From Candidatus Saccharimonadota bacterium (GTDB lineage Bacteria; Patescibacteriota; Saccharimonadia; Saccharimonadales; Saccharimonadaceae), in assembly GCA_017511865.1 (NCBI GenBank), contig JAFWIQ010000006.1, positions 1-51,041 of the forward strand: DNA of 51,041 bases. Reading direction: 5' to 3'. Shown one piece after another: positions 40,066 to 48,724 of this stretch. Every line of letters begins with the position of its first letter. Positions within the stretch are counted from its first letter, which is position 1. The notes under the pieces were generated by a model that saw nothing but the letters and a program-made list of their open reading frames with translations, searched no databases and was not told the DNA's origin. Position numbers and translations under genes: made by a program.

Positions 40066-42885
40066 TTAGACTAAATAAACTCGGTTTCTCGTATCTGCAT
40101 GTTCAAATCTTCTTGACCATAAACCATATATACCAATGGCGGTGTTTGTATCCTTGCTAAATTGCAAAGCGTCTTTCGGTGGTTCCATTATCGCCACAAA
40201 ATTATACCGTTCTTGAGGGTTATATTGCGCTATTCTCGTTAGAAATTCCTGGTATCCTAAGGCTATTTTTACCTCATCAACTGAAAGTCCCGAAATTCTC
40301 GCCAATCTCCCCTCATAAGAATTATCTAAAGGATGCGCTTCGTAATATTCCTTCCTAAACGCCGTCACCGCACTCTCCTCCTCGGTTAAGAACGATTTTA
40401 CCCTGTCATGCAACATATAGGCAGAAAGCAATTTAACTTTATCAAAATCAATCTCGCTACCACCACCCGAATTACTACTACTCAAAGTATATCTAGCACC
40501 GGTTGCCAAATCGTCAGGAACTTCACTACAATTTTTTTCCAATGCCTGTGCACTGCCACTTGTCAAAACACGGTATATCTTCTTAAAAAAGTTTCCTATC
40601 CCGCCAAAAAGCCCGCCTTCTTCATTCTCCTCCTCCTTAAAGCGTTGACATATTACATCACTCTTGACCCCAACTGTTGCCTCTCTATCCGCCCCATAAA
40701 CGATAAATTTAGCCATGGCACCAGTTTTTACTATTTCGCCATTTTCATCGATAACCTGCTCTCCAAACACACTATTTAATTCTCTCTTCCAATCATCCTC
40801 CGTATAATCCATATGCTCCATACTCATCGTATTGCGAGAATTGCAATACAAATCTCCTATCACATTTGCCGCTACCTCCACGGTATCACAATCACCCTTT
40901 AGAGAGGTAAAGCGATCTTCTTCACTATCGGCCAAAGCTTCATCAACCAATCTAGCTGCAGAATCGTTAAATAATCCTGCCATTAAACCAGAAATGCCCC
41001 CAAAAGATACTCGATCACTAGAATCATACTTCTTTATTATCACGGACGCCAAATTTCTCACCAAACTCCCCATGAAAGTATTTGGAGAAGAAGTATCAAA
41101 CGGACTCTTGGTCGTACGATCTGCTTCTGCTCGTCTAGCCAATATCCTATTTACCTCACCCTGATAAGCCATCACTACACTACTATCCGACGGCATTGCC
41201 CCTAACACGTGTTGGTTCAAGCTATTTGAAATAAATGAACCGCCCTCAATCACCCGATTACCTCCTACAATACTGGGAAATGTATCGGAGCTTTTTTCGG
41301 TCAACGCCAATCTAACACCGTCAGTTGCTACTTCCAATCCAGTCGGGGGTTCCTCACCACAATTATTATTCATAGTAAAACCCGAAGAAGACTTTTCTCC
41401 TGCCATCGACACTACAGATTCCCCTATAACCTTCTGATTAGCAAAGTTAGTCGCCCGAAATACACGATCTCGCGAAAAATTATTAGCCTCTTCCTTAGAA
41501 TAAGTTCCATCCGTCACCGCTGCTACAAAATTAGTCGTCTCTAGAATAGATTTATTTTCGACCTTAGTCTCACCAGTACTTACATCAGTATAAGTTATTT
41601 CTGTCGGCATTGTCAAAGTATTCATCAATTCATTAACTGGACCATTATCACCAACCTGGGCTCGTTCAATTAACCCCACGGTCGTCATAAAAACATTTGC
41701 AGCCAAATATGGCTCCCCCGCCGAAACTGTCATATTCAAAAATTGTGCAGCATTCTCGCGAGCAGTACCATTGTCATTTTTTCTTGAACCCCCAACCACC
41801 GCGCTCATTAAACCGCTAGCCTTTTTCTCACCCGATCCGACCGAAGAATAATCCCACGTTTGCCCCTCGCATCTTTGAATCGTTTCCCCATCATCATTAG
41901 TATATTCATGTATTTCATTATACTCCCCGTAGGTATTCAAATTAAAATCTATATCCAAATTCTTTGCCAAAAGCTCTTCAAACTTTTTTTGATCTTCTTG
42001 CGCATTGCCAGTCGACTCCCATTCACTAAAGGCGCTACGATTTACCCCCATCGTATTATAAACCTCGTTCACCTCATCACTATAATAATATCTAGTCGCT
42101 ATATCTAACCCTTCTGAATATGCCGCATATAGTTCTGGAGAAGACTCTACCGCCACTACAAAATCATCCGCTTTTATGATTTCATTCTTAAATCTCACCG
42201 CCAACTCACCCTTACTACTACCATAATACTCTCCATTCGCAGCCACTTCCACGCCATCGAGTTCTGCCAAATATTTGTTTGTTCGCACAAAATCCCCAGC
42301 CAACGTCACTTGGCCTACTTCAATTCCTTGTGCCAAAAAATCCGCCGCCAAACCGTCCGGCATCTCACCCTTAGACAAAGCCCCTCCTATCTTATATTCT
42401 GCCGCTTTTTCTAAAATCGCAACCGTATCCTCAAATCCCAACGCTTTGATTAAGTTTTCTTTAATTGTTCCAATCATTAATGGCATCGCTATAAATGAAG
42501 CTGTTGCCAACACGATAATCACGATTATTATTATCCCAATCGGCCCAAACTTTCCCACCCTAGCCAATATACCACCTGCCTTTGCTGCCCCAACAGCAGC
42601 CCCTGCTCCTGTCACCGCCGTCTTCACAGCAGAGCCTGCCCCGGCTACGTCTTTTTTGTTTCCAGCGTCTTCTTTTTCCCCCATACCTCCCTTATGGAGC
42701 TCTTCTGGTCTTTTTTCCTTCTCAACCACATCGTTTGAATCGCTCCCAACCTGTTGCCCCACCGAACCCTCTTCCGCAGATTTTAGTTCGTCCGATATGT
42801 CCCTAAACCCCCTAACTACTTCATCAGAAAAAGAAGAACCATCCGGCCCTTCATTTACCTCATAATCAGAACCATCGCCATCCAT
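40066..42885 (-). CDS. large single-pass membrane protein of unknown function
   Basis: A 939-residue protein I do not recognise. About 1-105 is an acidic, low-complexity cytoplasmic region that turns Ala/Gly-rich (AVKTAVTGAGAAVGAAKAG). One or two membrane segments follow (about 112-140, GIIIIVIIVLATASFIAMP). About 800 residues are then predicted outside, with mixed alpha-type sequence and at least eight scattered cysteines (QRCEGQ, NNNCGEE, GDCDTVE, LYCNS, VICQRF, KNCSEV). No enzyme motif is seen. The palindromic extended -10 ends 9 bases before the ATG. A 78-residue tail-anchored protein lies just upstream. A secretion or envelope-complex component is possible but only a guess. Confidence 0.75.
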   Translation of the reverse strand: MDGDGSDYEVNEGPDGSSFSDEVVRGFRDISDELKSAEEGSVGQQVGSDSNDVVEKEKRPEELHKGGMGEKEDAGNKKDVAGAGSAVKTAVTGAGAAVGAAKAGGILARVGKFGPIGIIIIVIIVLATASFIAMPLMIGTIKENLIKALGFEDTVAILEKAAEYKIGGALSKGEMPDGLAADFLAQGIEVGQVTLAGDFVRTNKYLAELDGVEVAANGEYYGSSKGELAVRFKNEIIKADDFVVAVESSPELYAAYSEGLDIATRYYYSDEVNEVYNTMGVNRSAFSEWESTGNAQEDQKKFEELLAKNLDIDFNLNTYGEYNEIHEYTNDDGETIQRCEGQTWDYSSVGSGEKKASGLMSAVVGGSRKNDNGTARENAAQFLNMTVSAGEPYLAANVFMTTVGLIERAQVGDNGPVNELMNTLTMPTEITYTDVSTGETKVENKSILETTNFVAAVTDGTYSKEEANNFSRDRVFRATNFANQKVIGESVVSMAGEKSSSGFTMNNNCGEEPPTGLEVATDGVRLALTEKSSDTFPSIVGGNRVIEGGSFISNSLNQHVLGAMPSDSSVVMAYQGEVNRILARRAEADRTTKSPFDTSSPNTFMGSLVRNLASVIIKKYDSSDRVSFGGISGLMAGLFNDSAARLVDEALADSEEDRFTSLKGDCDTVEVAANVIGDLYCNSRNTMSMEHMDYTEDDWKRELNSVFGEQVIDENGEIVKTGAMAKFIVYGADREATVGVKSDVICQRFKEEENEEGGLFGGIGNFFKKIYRVLTSGSAQALEKNCSEVPDDLATGARYTLSSSNSGGGSEIDFDKVKLLSAYMLHDRVKSFLTEEESAVTAFRKEYYEAHPLDNSYEGRLARISGLSVDEVKIALGYQEFLTRIAQYNPQERYNFVAIMEPPKDALQFSKDTNTAIGIYGLWSRRFEHADTRNRVYLV

Positions 42886-42886
42886 A

Positions 42887-42903
42887 TATAATATATTATA
42901 CCA
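42887..42903 (-). promoter_or_regulatory. palindromic extended -10, leaderless start of the 939-residue protein gene
   Basis: TGG plus TATAATATATTATA (42887-42900), the third copy of the palindrome in the window, 9 bases from the hexamer to the ATG. Confidence 0.65.
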
Positions 42904-42916
42904 CTTACGCTATTTT

Positions 42917-43153
42917 TTAGAAAAATATAATTGCTAATAATGACAAAATTGCCAAAACGATTAAAACTACCCACACCCAGCCAAATTTACTGGTCTTTTT
43001 GAAATTCTGCATATATTCCGAATCATCCACCAGATCAGGAGTTTCCCCATCAATCACTCCTACCCCCCCACTCATTTTTGTACGCAAATCCGCATTAATC
43101 CTTTTTGAAAGCTCATCGTTTTTAATATTTTCTTTGTTTACAATTACACCCAT
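42917..43153 (-). CDS. small C-terminally anchored protein of unknown function
   Basis: 78 residues: about 55 polar residues with a Gly-rich centre (SGGVGVIDGETP) and then a single hydrophobic C-terminal helix (VWVVLIVLAILSLLAIIFF) that ends the protein, so it would be tail-anchored with its N-terminus in the cytoplasm. AGGAAAA lies before the ATG. It has its own extended -10 at 43185-43193 and runs into the 939-residue protein gene, whose promoter lies 14 bases after its end. No family recognised. Confidence 0.65.
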   Translation of the reverse strand: MGVIVNKENIKNDELSKRINADLRTKMSGGVGVIDGETPDLVDDSEYMQNFKKTSKFGWVWVVLIVLAILSLLAIIFF

Positions 43154-43184
43154 CTTTTTTCCTAAATAAATTATTAACTTTTTT

Positions 43185-43213
43185 ATTATATCACATAAAA
43201 ATTGTGCTATAAT
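43185..43213. promoter_or_regulatory. back-to-back divergent extended -10 promoters
   Basis: Minus strand TGATATAAT (43185-43193) serves the 78-residue gene; plus strand TGCTATAAT (43205-43213) serves the aquaporin-like gene with a leader of about 25 bases. Only 11 bases separate them. Confidence 0.65.
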
Positions 43214-43243
43214 AATACAAAATATTATTTAAGGAGGTCCAAA

Positions 43244-44158
43244 ATGGCGACTAAAAAGTCGAAATCGTCGAACAAGTCTACTAAGACCAAATCGACAAAA
43301 TCCGCCGCGAAGACTGCAGAAAAGACAGAACTCGAGGCCGTCAAAACCAAAACGGTGGAAAAATCAACTAAAGAGAAAAAATCCTGCCTCAGCGGATTCT
43401 TTGCTCGCAAATACGAAGAAAAAGAGAGTATTCTCACGATCTTCAAAGATCACAAATTCTACGGCGCATTACTTGGCGAAATTATTGGAACCATGCTAAT
43501 TGCCTTAATTTTATTCTCTTTGTCGCTCATGGGTATCGCTAGCATCGCAACTTATGCATTCGCAATCATCGCAATACTGATTGCAGTTTACGCATTTTCT
43601 GGCGCCTGCCTCAACCCACTCGTCGTAGTTGGCATGATGGCTTCTCGCCGTATGTCAGTAATCCGTGGAATTATGTATATTATCGTTGAAATCATCGGCG
43701 CTTGGTTTGGCTGGCTAATCTTCAACGGTTTCCATCTTGCTGGCGGAGAAACCGCCTACGACATTCCAGCAATGTCCGCCCTCGCAGAGAACGGTTTCTT
43801 GCCAATCGCAATGATTGAATTACTTGGTGCAGCAATTATTGCATTCTTCTTTGCGCGCGCACTCAAATACAAACGCAGCGTTTTTACTTTCGCTGCAGTC
43901 GTAGCTGGTGGTCTCGCACTTGCAGTTGTCGTGGGATATGTAATTTCTGCAGCCTTCATTGGCGCTAATAACAATTTCATATTCAACCCAGCCGTAGCAC
44001 TCATGATGCAAATCTTCCCCACTGCTGGCGAAAGCTTTGGCGAAATTCTCGGTGGCATCTGCCAAGCTCTGTCAATTTATGCAGTCTTCCCAATGATTGG
44101 TGGCGTAATCGGATTCTATCTTTCTGATTTCACCTCAAAACTATCCGGCGAAGAATAA
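43244..44158 (+). CDS. MIP-family (aquaporin/glycerol facilitator-like) protein with Lys-rich N-terminus
   Basis: 304 residues. The first 60 or so are a very basic Lys/Ser/Thr-rich cytoplasmic extension (KKSKSSNKSTKTKSTKSAAK) not found in standard aquaporins. Then six membrane segments with the MIP pattern: GEIIGTMLIA in TM1, first half-helix SGACLNPLVV (NPL instead of NPA), ELLGAAIIAFFFA in TM4 and second half-helix FNPAVALM (NPA kept, but Val where the selectivity Arg normally follows). It is likely a channel for small neutral solutes; the substrate cannot be inferred. AAGGAGG precedes the ATG at 43244. One of three plus-strand protein genes. Confidence 0.82.
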   Translation: MATKKSKSSNKSTKTKSTKSAAKTAEKTELEAVKTKTVEKSTKEKKSCLSGFFARKYEEKESILTIFKDHKFYGALLGEIIGTMLIALILFSLSLMGIASIATYAFAIIAILIAVYAFSGACLNPLVVVGMMASRRMSVIRGIMYIIVEIIGAWFGWLIFNGFHLAGGETAYDIPAMSALAENGFLPIAMIELLGAAIIAFFFARALKYKRSVFTFAAVVAGGLALAVVVGYVISAAFIGANNNFIFNPAVALMMQIFPTAGESFGEILGGICQALSIYAVFPMIGGVIGFYLSDFTSKLSGEE

Positions 44159-44176
44159 AATATCAAGGATAGCGAA

Positions 44177-44204
44177 AAGATAGCCCGAATGGGCTATCTT
44201 TTTT
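44177..44204. terminator. intrinsic terminator between the MIP gene and metG
   Basis: Perfect stem AAGATAGCCC/GGGCTATCTT with loop GAAT and a T run on the plus strand; the A run on its left lets it work for convergent metG too. Confidence 0.88.
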
Positions 44205-44229
44205 GTCCGATAAATTTATCATCATATAA

Positions 44230-45642
44230 TTACTGTTTTGGAAACAGCGGAATCTTTGGCGGCTCTATCTTTCCTGCAAAAATCTCCGCAATCCTCTCGC
44301 TAGTTTTCGGAAGAAACGGAATAATCTCAACGTTTACTTGCAAAAGATCTTTTATTAAACCGCCGAGACATTTTTGTAATTTTTCCGTCTCGCCATTCTT
44401 CGCCAAAGCCCAAGGTTTTTCCTCGTCAATTCTACGATTCAAACCTTGCACTTTTTCCCAAACCAGATCAAATGCCCTTGAAAATTCAAACGCATCCATT
44501 AATTTTTTATATTCATCAGATACAGCAAATTCACCTTCTTCCACCCCAACATTATTTTTCGCCGCCAAAGTCGCCAATCTTTGTACTAAATTACCCAAAT
44601 CGTTGGCAAGCTCATTATTATAGGCATCTTCAAACTTCTCCCAAGTAAAATCAGAATCTGCAAACGTATCAACGTGCCTCAAGAAATAATATCTAAAAGC
44701 ATCTATTCCGTGTTTATCGATTACCTCCATAGGATCAACTACGTTACCAATCGATTTAGACATCTTTTGCCCATTAGCCAAAATCATTCCATGAGATACC
44801 AAAACTTTTGGCAGTGGCAAACCCAATCCCAACAACATCGCCGGCCAGATAATTGCATGAAACCTCAAAATATCTTTTCCTACAAATTGCGCTGCGGCCG
44901 GCCACCACTCAGAAATATTCTGATCCGGATACCCCAATACCGTAATGTAATTTGATAAAGCATCTATCCATACATACATTACCTGGCTATCGTCACCCGG
45001 TACCGGCACACCCCAAGTTAATTGTGTCTTTGGTCTAGATATAGATACGTCTGGCGACTCTTCCAATAATTTCAATATTTCTTTTTTTCGAAATTCTGGC
45101 AAAATCAACATTTCGTCAGCCAAAATCGCTTCCCTAATTCTGTTTTTAAAATCAGAAATCCTCAAATAATAATTCTCTTCTTCGAGCTTTTCGTAAGGTT
45201 TTTGATGGTCTGGACATGTGCCATGATTTTCTTCATATTCTTTGTCCGTCACAAATCTCTCACAACCAGTACAATACCAGCCTTCATATTTGGCCGAATA
45301 TATATGCCCTAAAAGCTTTTGCCAAATCTTTTGGCATAGCTCCTCATGACTAGCGTCAGTAGTTCTAATAAAATCAGTATAAGAAACATTTAGTTTTGCA
45401 ATAAAATCTTTAAATTTCTTAGAATTAGCGTCGACATATTCTTCAACCAAAACCCCAAGCTCATTAGCTTTTTGAAAGATTTTATTTCCGTGCTCATCCG
45501 TACCAGCCTGAAATTTTACATCGTCACCCACAAGCCTTAAATACCTTGCATAGGTATCCGCCAAGCAATAATCAACCGCATGACCAATGTGTGGAACGCC
45601 ATTCACATACGGTATCGCCGTCGTTATATACTTTTTTGCCAT
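44230..45642 (-). CDS. metG: methionyl-tRNA synthetase
   Basis: Class I synthetase, 470 residues. HIGH as GVPHIGHAVDYCLAD, KMSKS as GQKMSKSIGNVVDP. The single zinc knuckle is kept (YCTGC...CPDH). The FQAGTDEHGNKI stretch is typical. There is no C-terminal EMAP-like tRNA-binding domain, as in short MetRS forms. The -10 TAAAAT ends 6 bases before the ATG and overlaps the stop codon of the upstream gene; no ribosome site, so leaderless. The product also supplies Met-tRNAi for initiation. Confidence 0.96.
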   Translation of the reverse strand: MAKKYITTAIPYVNGVPHIGHAVDYCLADTYARYLRLVGDDVKFQAGTDEHGNKIFQKANELGVLVEEYVDANSKKFKDFIAKLNVSYTDFIRTTDASHEELCQKIWQKLLGHIYSAKYEGWYCTGCERFVTDKEYEENHGTCPDHQKPYEKLEEENYYLRISDFKNRIREAILADEMLILPEFRKKEILKLLEESPDVSISRPKTQLTWGVPVPGDDSQVMYVWIDALSNYITVLGYPDQNISEWWPAAAQFVGKDILRFHAIIWPAMLLGLGLPLPKVLVSHGMILANGQKMSKSIGNVVDPMEVIDKHGIDAFRYYFLRHVDTFADSDFTWEKFEDAYNNELANDLGNLVQRLATLAAKNNVGVEEGEFAVSDEYKKLMDAFEFSRAFDLVWEKVQGLNRRIDEEKPWALAKNGETEKLQKCLGGLIKDLLQVNVEIIPFLPKTSERIAEIFAGKIEPPKIPLFPKQ

Positions 45643-45648
45643 GAAAAT

Positions 45649-45654
45649 ATTTTA
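45649..45654 (-). promoter_or_regulatory. -10 hexamer, leaderless start of metG
   Basis: Minus strand TAAAAT, 6 bases before the ATG and overlapping the stop codon of the gene at 45652. TTG precedes it, so the usual TGn extension is imperfect. Confidence 0.5.
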
Positions 45655-46767
45655 CAATACTTCACAGGTGAAATCAAGGTCTTCGTAATTTACCTGAATC
45701 GCATCGAGCGCCAAGTTTACCTTGCCATTAGTACTTATTGGTAAATCAAGTAGTTTTGCGGCACTAGACGTCAACTCGTCAGCCTCATACTCGTGCACTT
45801 CCATCTCTACCGGCTCATTAGAAGCAGCATCATCATCACTATAAACCACGGACTTTACCATAGATATCATATCTAGAGTACCACTATTAAACTCTGCCGT
45901 TATGCTTACGGTACCAGAAATCGCATCCTTAAAACCGACAATCTCCTTCTCCGTCATATTCTTAGTGCAGCTCAAAGTTTTATCCGCCAACACAACAGAC
46001 CCACCACTGCCACTAGGCTTGCTATTGCCACCACTGTTATCGCTTGTTTCATCATCGCCCCCAGTAGCAGGTACCGTATCTGGCTCATCCAAATCATCTG
46101 ATTCATTTGGGATAATGGCACTATCCTGTCCACCAGAAGTATTTTGATTATTGTTCCCACCACCCATTAACTGAAACGCCAAAACCGCACCCAGCGCTAT
46201 CGCTACTAGCAAGAAAATAATAACTAAAGCAATCAACGTATTTTTGCTAGTCTTCTTCTTGGCAGGGGCCGTATCTGGAGCAGGCGCGCTACTATCCGGT
46301 TGCTTTGCCGGGTCGTTAAACGCCACGCTTGGAGTATTATTAGTTTTGGCCGCAAAAGGATTTTCTCCTAAACTTTCGCTCCCCACGGCAGCGGCACCAC
46401 CGGTCGCTTCACCTGGACCAGAAATCGCCGAGCCAATGGACCCAGGGACTGGATCTGCGGCTTTCATCGGAGCCTTCAGCTCCTCTTCGACTGGATCTGG
46501 TGCTGGCGCTGGCTCAGGCATCATAATCGGATCCGTTGCGGCTACCCCTGGCTTAGTAGGCTGAAATACTGGATTCACCGGAGCAGGATTTGGCCCTAAA
46601 CCAGGCATCGGCGCAGGACCAACCGCTGGAGTAGAATTAGCTACCGGTACAGGATTACTAATCGGATTCGCAGCCGGCGCTGCAACAGGCGTAGGGTCAG
46701 ACGGCGATACCGGTGGGACACCAGGCGCCGGACTTGATGTTGGTGTTGGGTTTGTCATTGGATCCAT
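45652..46767 (-). CDS. Pro/Ala-rich anchored protein of unknown function
   Basis: 371 residues. The first 170 are a low-complexity Pro/Ala/Val region with many NP, PV and PAP units, predicted cytoplasmic because a Lys-rich stretch (KKKTSKN) precedes the single membrane segment (about 178-202). Outside are an acidic Gly/Asn/Asp linker and a domain of about 110 residues with two cysteines (LSCTKNMTEKE and FTCEVL at the very end). This layout is like the protein at 4996-5865. No family recognised. AAAGGAATT precedes the ATG. Confidence 0.7.
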   Translation of the reverse strand: MDPMTNPTPTSSPAPGVPPVSPSDPTPVAAPAANPISNPVPVANSTPAVGPAPMPGLGPNPAPVNPVFQPTKPGVAATDPIMMPEPAPAPDPVEEELKAPMKAADPVPGSIGSAISGPGEATGGAAAVGSESLGENPFAAKTNNTPSVAFNDPAKQPDSSAPAPDTAPAKKKTSKNTLIALVIIFLLVAIALGAVLAFQLMGGGNNNQNTSGGQDSAIIPNESDDLDEPDTVPATGGDDETSDNSGGNSKPSGSGGSVVLADKTLSCTKNMTEKEIVGFKDAISGTVSITAEFNSGTLDMISMVKSVVYSDDDAASNEPVEMEVHEYEADELTSSAAKLLDLPISTNGKVNLALDAIQVNYEDLDFTCEVL

Positions 46768-46809
46768 ATTAATTCCTTTTATTTAATTAAGTTCTACAAT
46801 CTTGTACTT

Positions 46810-46838
46810 ATTTTAACGCTTGTGCTATTTTTTTGCAA
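46810..46838 (-). promoter_or_regulatory. promoter of the Pro/Ala-rich protein gene
   Basis: Minus strand TTGCAA (46833-46838), 17-base spacer, TAAAAT (46810-46815), giving a leader of about 35 bases. Confidence 0.5.
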
Positions 46839-46853
46839 GAATAACAAACGACA

Positions 46854-48722
46854 TCATCTCCCCCCAAATCCTCCGCCGCCTCCACCCCCACCAGAGAATC
46901 CTCCCCCTCCACCACCAGAAAAGCCAGACGACGAACCGCCACCAGAACTAGACATCACCGTAGAAGTTGTTGCATAAGACGAAGCCCTATTTAGCCCACG
47001 TACAATCTCAGATGTAGCAAATCCTTGCATCAGATAATCCGGCTCTTCAATCTCCTCTACTTTACAATATTGTTTCATTTCATTCATCCAACTCTCCTCT
47101 AAACCAAACACAGCAGCATAAGGCAACAATTTTTCGTATAGTTTCACAATCCCATCCGCAGACACATCTGCACCCTTCACGCTCTGCAACATCTTCATAC
47201 GCTCCGCCTCCGCCATCCCAATATATAGTCTCAATCCATCCATATATCGCGACGCCTCTAGTCCCTTTTTTGTATGTTTTGCATATTTTTTCGCCATTTC
47301 AGTTATCACCACAACAAGCACCGTCGTAACCGCAATCATTACAAGAAACACCAAATTAAAATACTCATAAAAAACCAAATAGCCAGCAGTACTACATAAA
47401 TCTCCTATCACCTCTACCAAATAAAACCCCACAAATATCATCATAGGCACCGCAATAATAATCCTCGTAATCATACTCGCCAAACCACTCCTACCGCTAC
47501 TCCCAACCACATACTTATCTTCCACCAATTCATCTTTCTTAAGATTTTCCAAAATCTTATTCTCCACAGCCTTTTTTAGCGCGACCAACCTGCTAGTCGC
47601 AGAATATCGTTCTAGTTTTATCGTATCCCCCACCGCCGGCCTATTCCCGCCGTTCAAAATCGCCAACAAATCTTCGTATTCGTCACTCACAGACTCTTTT
47701 ACTACGATATCCCACTTTTTTCCATCTTTTTTAAGCTCAATTTTTCGTTGCACAATCATCTCCAGTAGCATCGCCACTTTCATGTCTTTTTTCTTTCCCA
47801 AATAAATTTCCGCCATTTCCGTCAAACCATAGTTAGCATTTGGCTGGTATTCCGGCTTTACAAAAATCCCCTTATAATACACTTTTTTCTCGCGAGTCTT
47901 CAAATATTTTCGTAGTGCAAGCCCTATGCACATTACACAAACTACCCCGAACCCTACTAAAATCCAAACATAAACATAGTTCTTCTCTACCTCCGGCACT
48001 ACAAAACTGCCAGCCTTCAGCTCTACATCAAAAGTCAGATTCTCCTCGCTCATCAAATTCTTTGTTACAAACTGCACCCCGTCGCTAATAGTAGTAATCT
48101 CGCATCTATCTTTCCCGCTCTTTCCATATTTGCCCACATAACACCAACTATCCCCAGCAAAAACTTCCGAATCCTCAAAATGCACCCTCGCCGTCACCGA
48201 ATCAAATCTCTGCAAAGACCCATTTCCATTCGTATCCCAATATAGTTCCTGAAATTTACGACCATCCTGATCAAACTCCGTCACCACTTTTGTAAATTCA
48301 TATTCAAATGTATAAATTTGCCCCCCTAGCACATACTCCTCAGTACCGGTACAAACACTATAATAATCCTTGCCCTTCTCAATACTATAAATTGGCTCGC
48401 TTACGCCATTCCTCGTCACCTTGATATTCTGAGACGTCAAATTAGGCAACGTTATATTTGCACCATTCTGATTTGTAAACGGAATTTGCCGACAAATCCC
48501 CTTATTCTGATTAAAGTTCGGAAAAACCGCCGTCACGCTTTCTTTTACCTTCAACCGCGAAGTGCCATCTTCGTCACGAGAAAGATAATAATCCCCCGTA
48601 AAATCACTAAAATAAAAATTAGACACATCGGCAAACACCGACGAACCCACCAATCCCCCACCCACCACTAGACAAAACATAAAAAGTATGATATAATTAA
48701 GGTATCTAGTAGTCTTCTTCAT
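46854..48722 (-). CDS. DUF2207-type membrane protein with Gly/Ser-rich tail
   Basis: 622 residues. A signal peptide (about 1-31, VGSSVFADVSNFY) leads to an extracellular DUF2207-like beta domain (about 32-245, with LKVKESVTAVF and YTFEYEF). A membrane segment (about 252-270), a cytoplasmic region (about 275-415) and a pair of membrane segments (about 415-485) come next. A helical segment precedes a terminal tail of about 35 Gly, Ser and Phe residues (SGFSGGGGGGFSGGG). Biochemical function is unknown for this family. The extended -10 TGTTAAAAT lies inside the end of ldh, 6 bases before the ATG, so the start is leaderless. Confidence 0.85.
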   Translation of the reverse strand: MKKTTRYLNYIILFMFCLVVGGGLVGSSVFADVSNFYFSDFTGDYYLSRDEDGTSRLKVKESVTAVFPNFNQNKGICRQIPFTNQNGANITLPNLTSQNIKVTRNGVSEPIYSIEKGKDYYSVCTGTEEYVLGGQIYTFEYEFTKVVTEFDQDGRKFQELYWDTNGNGSLQRFDSVTARVHFEDSEVFAGDSWCYVGKYGKSGKDRCEITTISDGVQFVTKNLMSEENLTFDVELKAGSFVVPEVEKNYVYVWILVGFGVVCVMCIGLALRKYLKTREKKVYYKGIFVKPEYQPNANYGLTEMAEIYLGKKKDMKVAMLLEMIVQRKIELKKDGKKWDIVVKESVSDEYEDLLAILNGGNRPAVGDTIKLERYSATSRLVALKKAVENKILENLKKDELVEDKYVVGSSGRSGLASMITRIIIAVPMMIFVGFYLVEVIGDLCSTAGYLVFYEYFNLVFLVMIAVTTVLVVVITEMAKKYAKHTKKGLEASRYMDGLRLYIGMAEAERMKMLQSVKGADVSADGIVKLYEKLLPYAAVFGLEESWMNEMKQYCKVEEIEEPDYLMQGFATSEIVRGLNRASSYATTSTVMSSSGGGSSSGFSGGGGGGFSGGGGGGGGFGGR

Positions 48723-48724
48723 AT

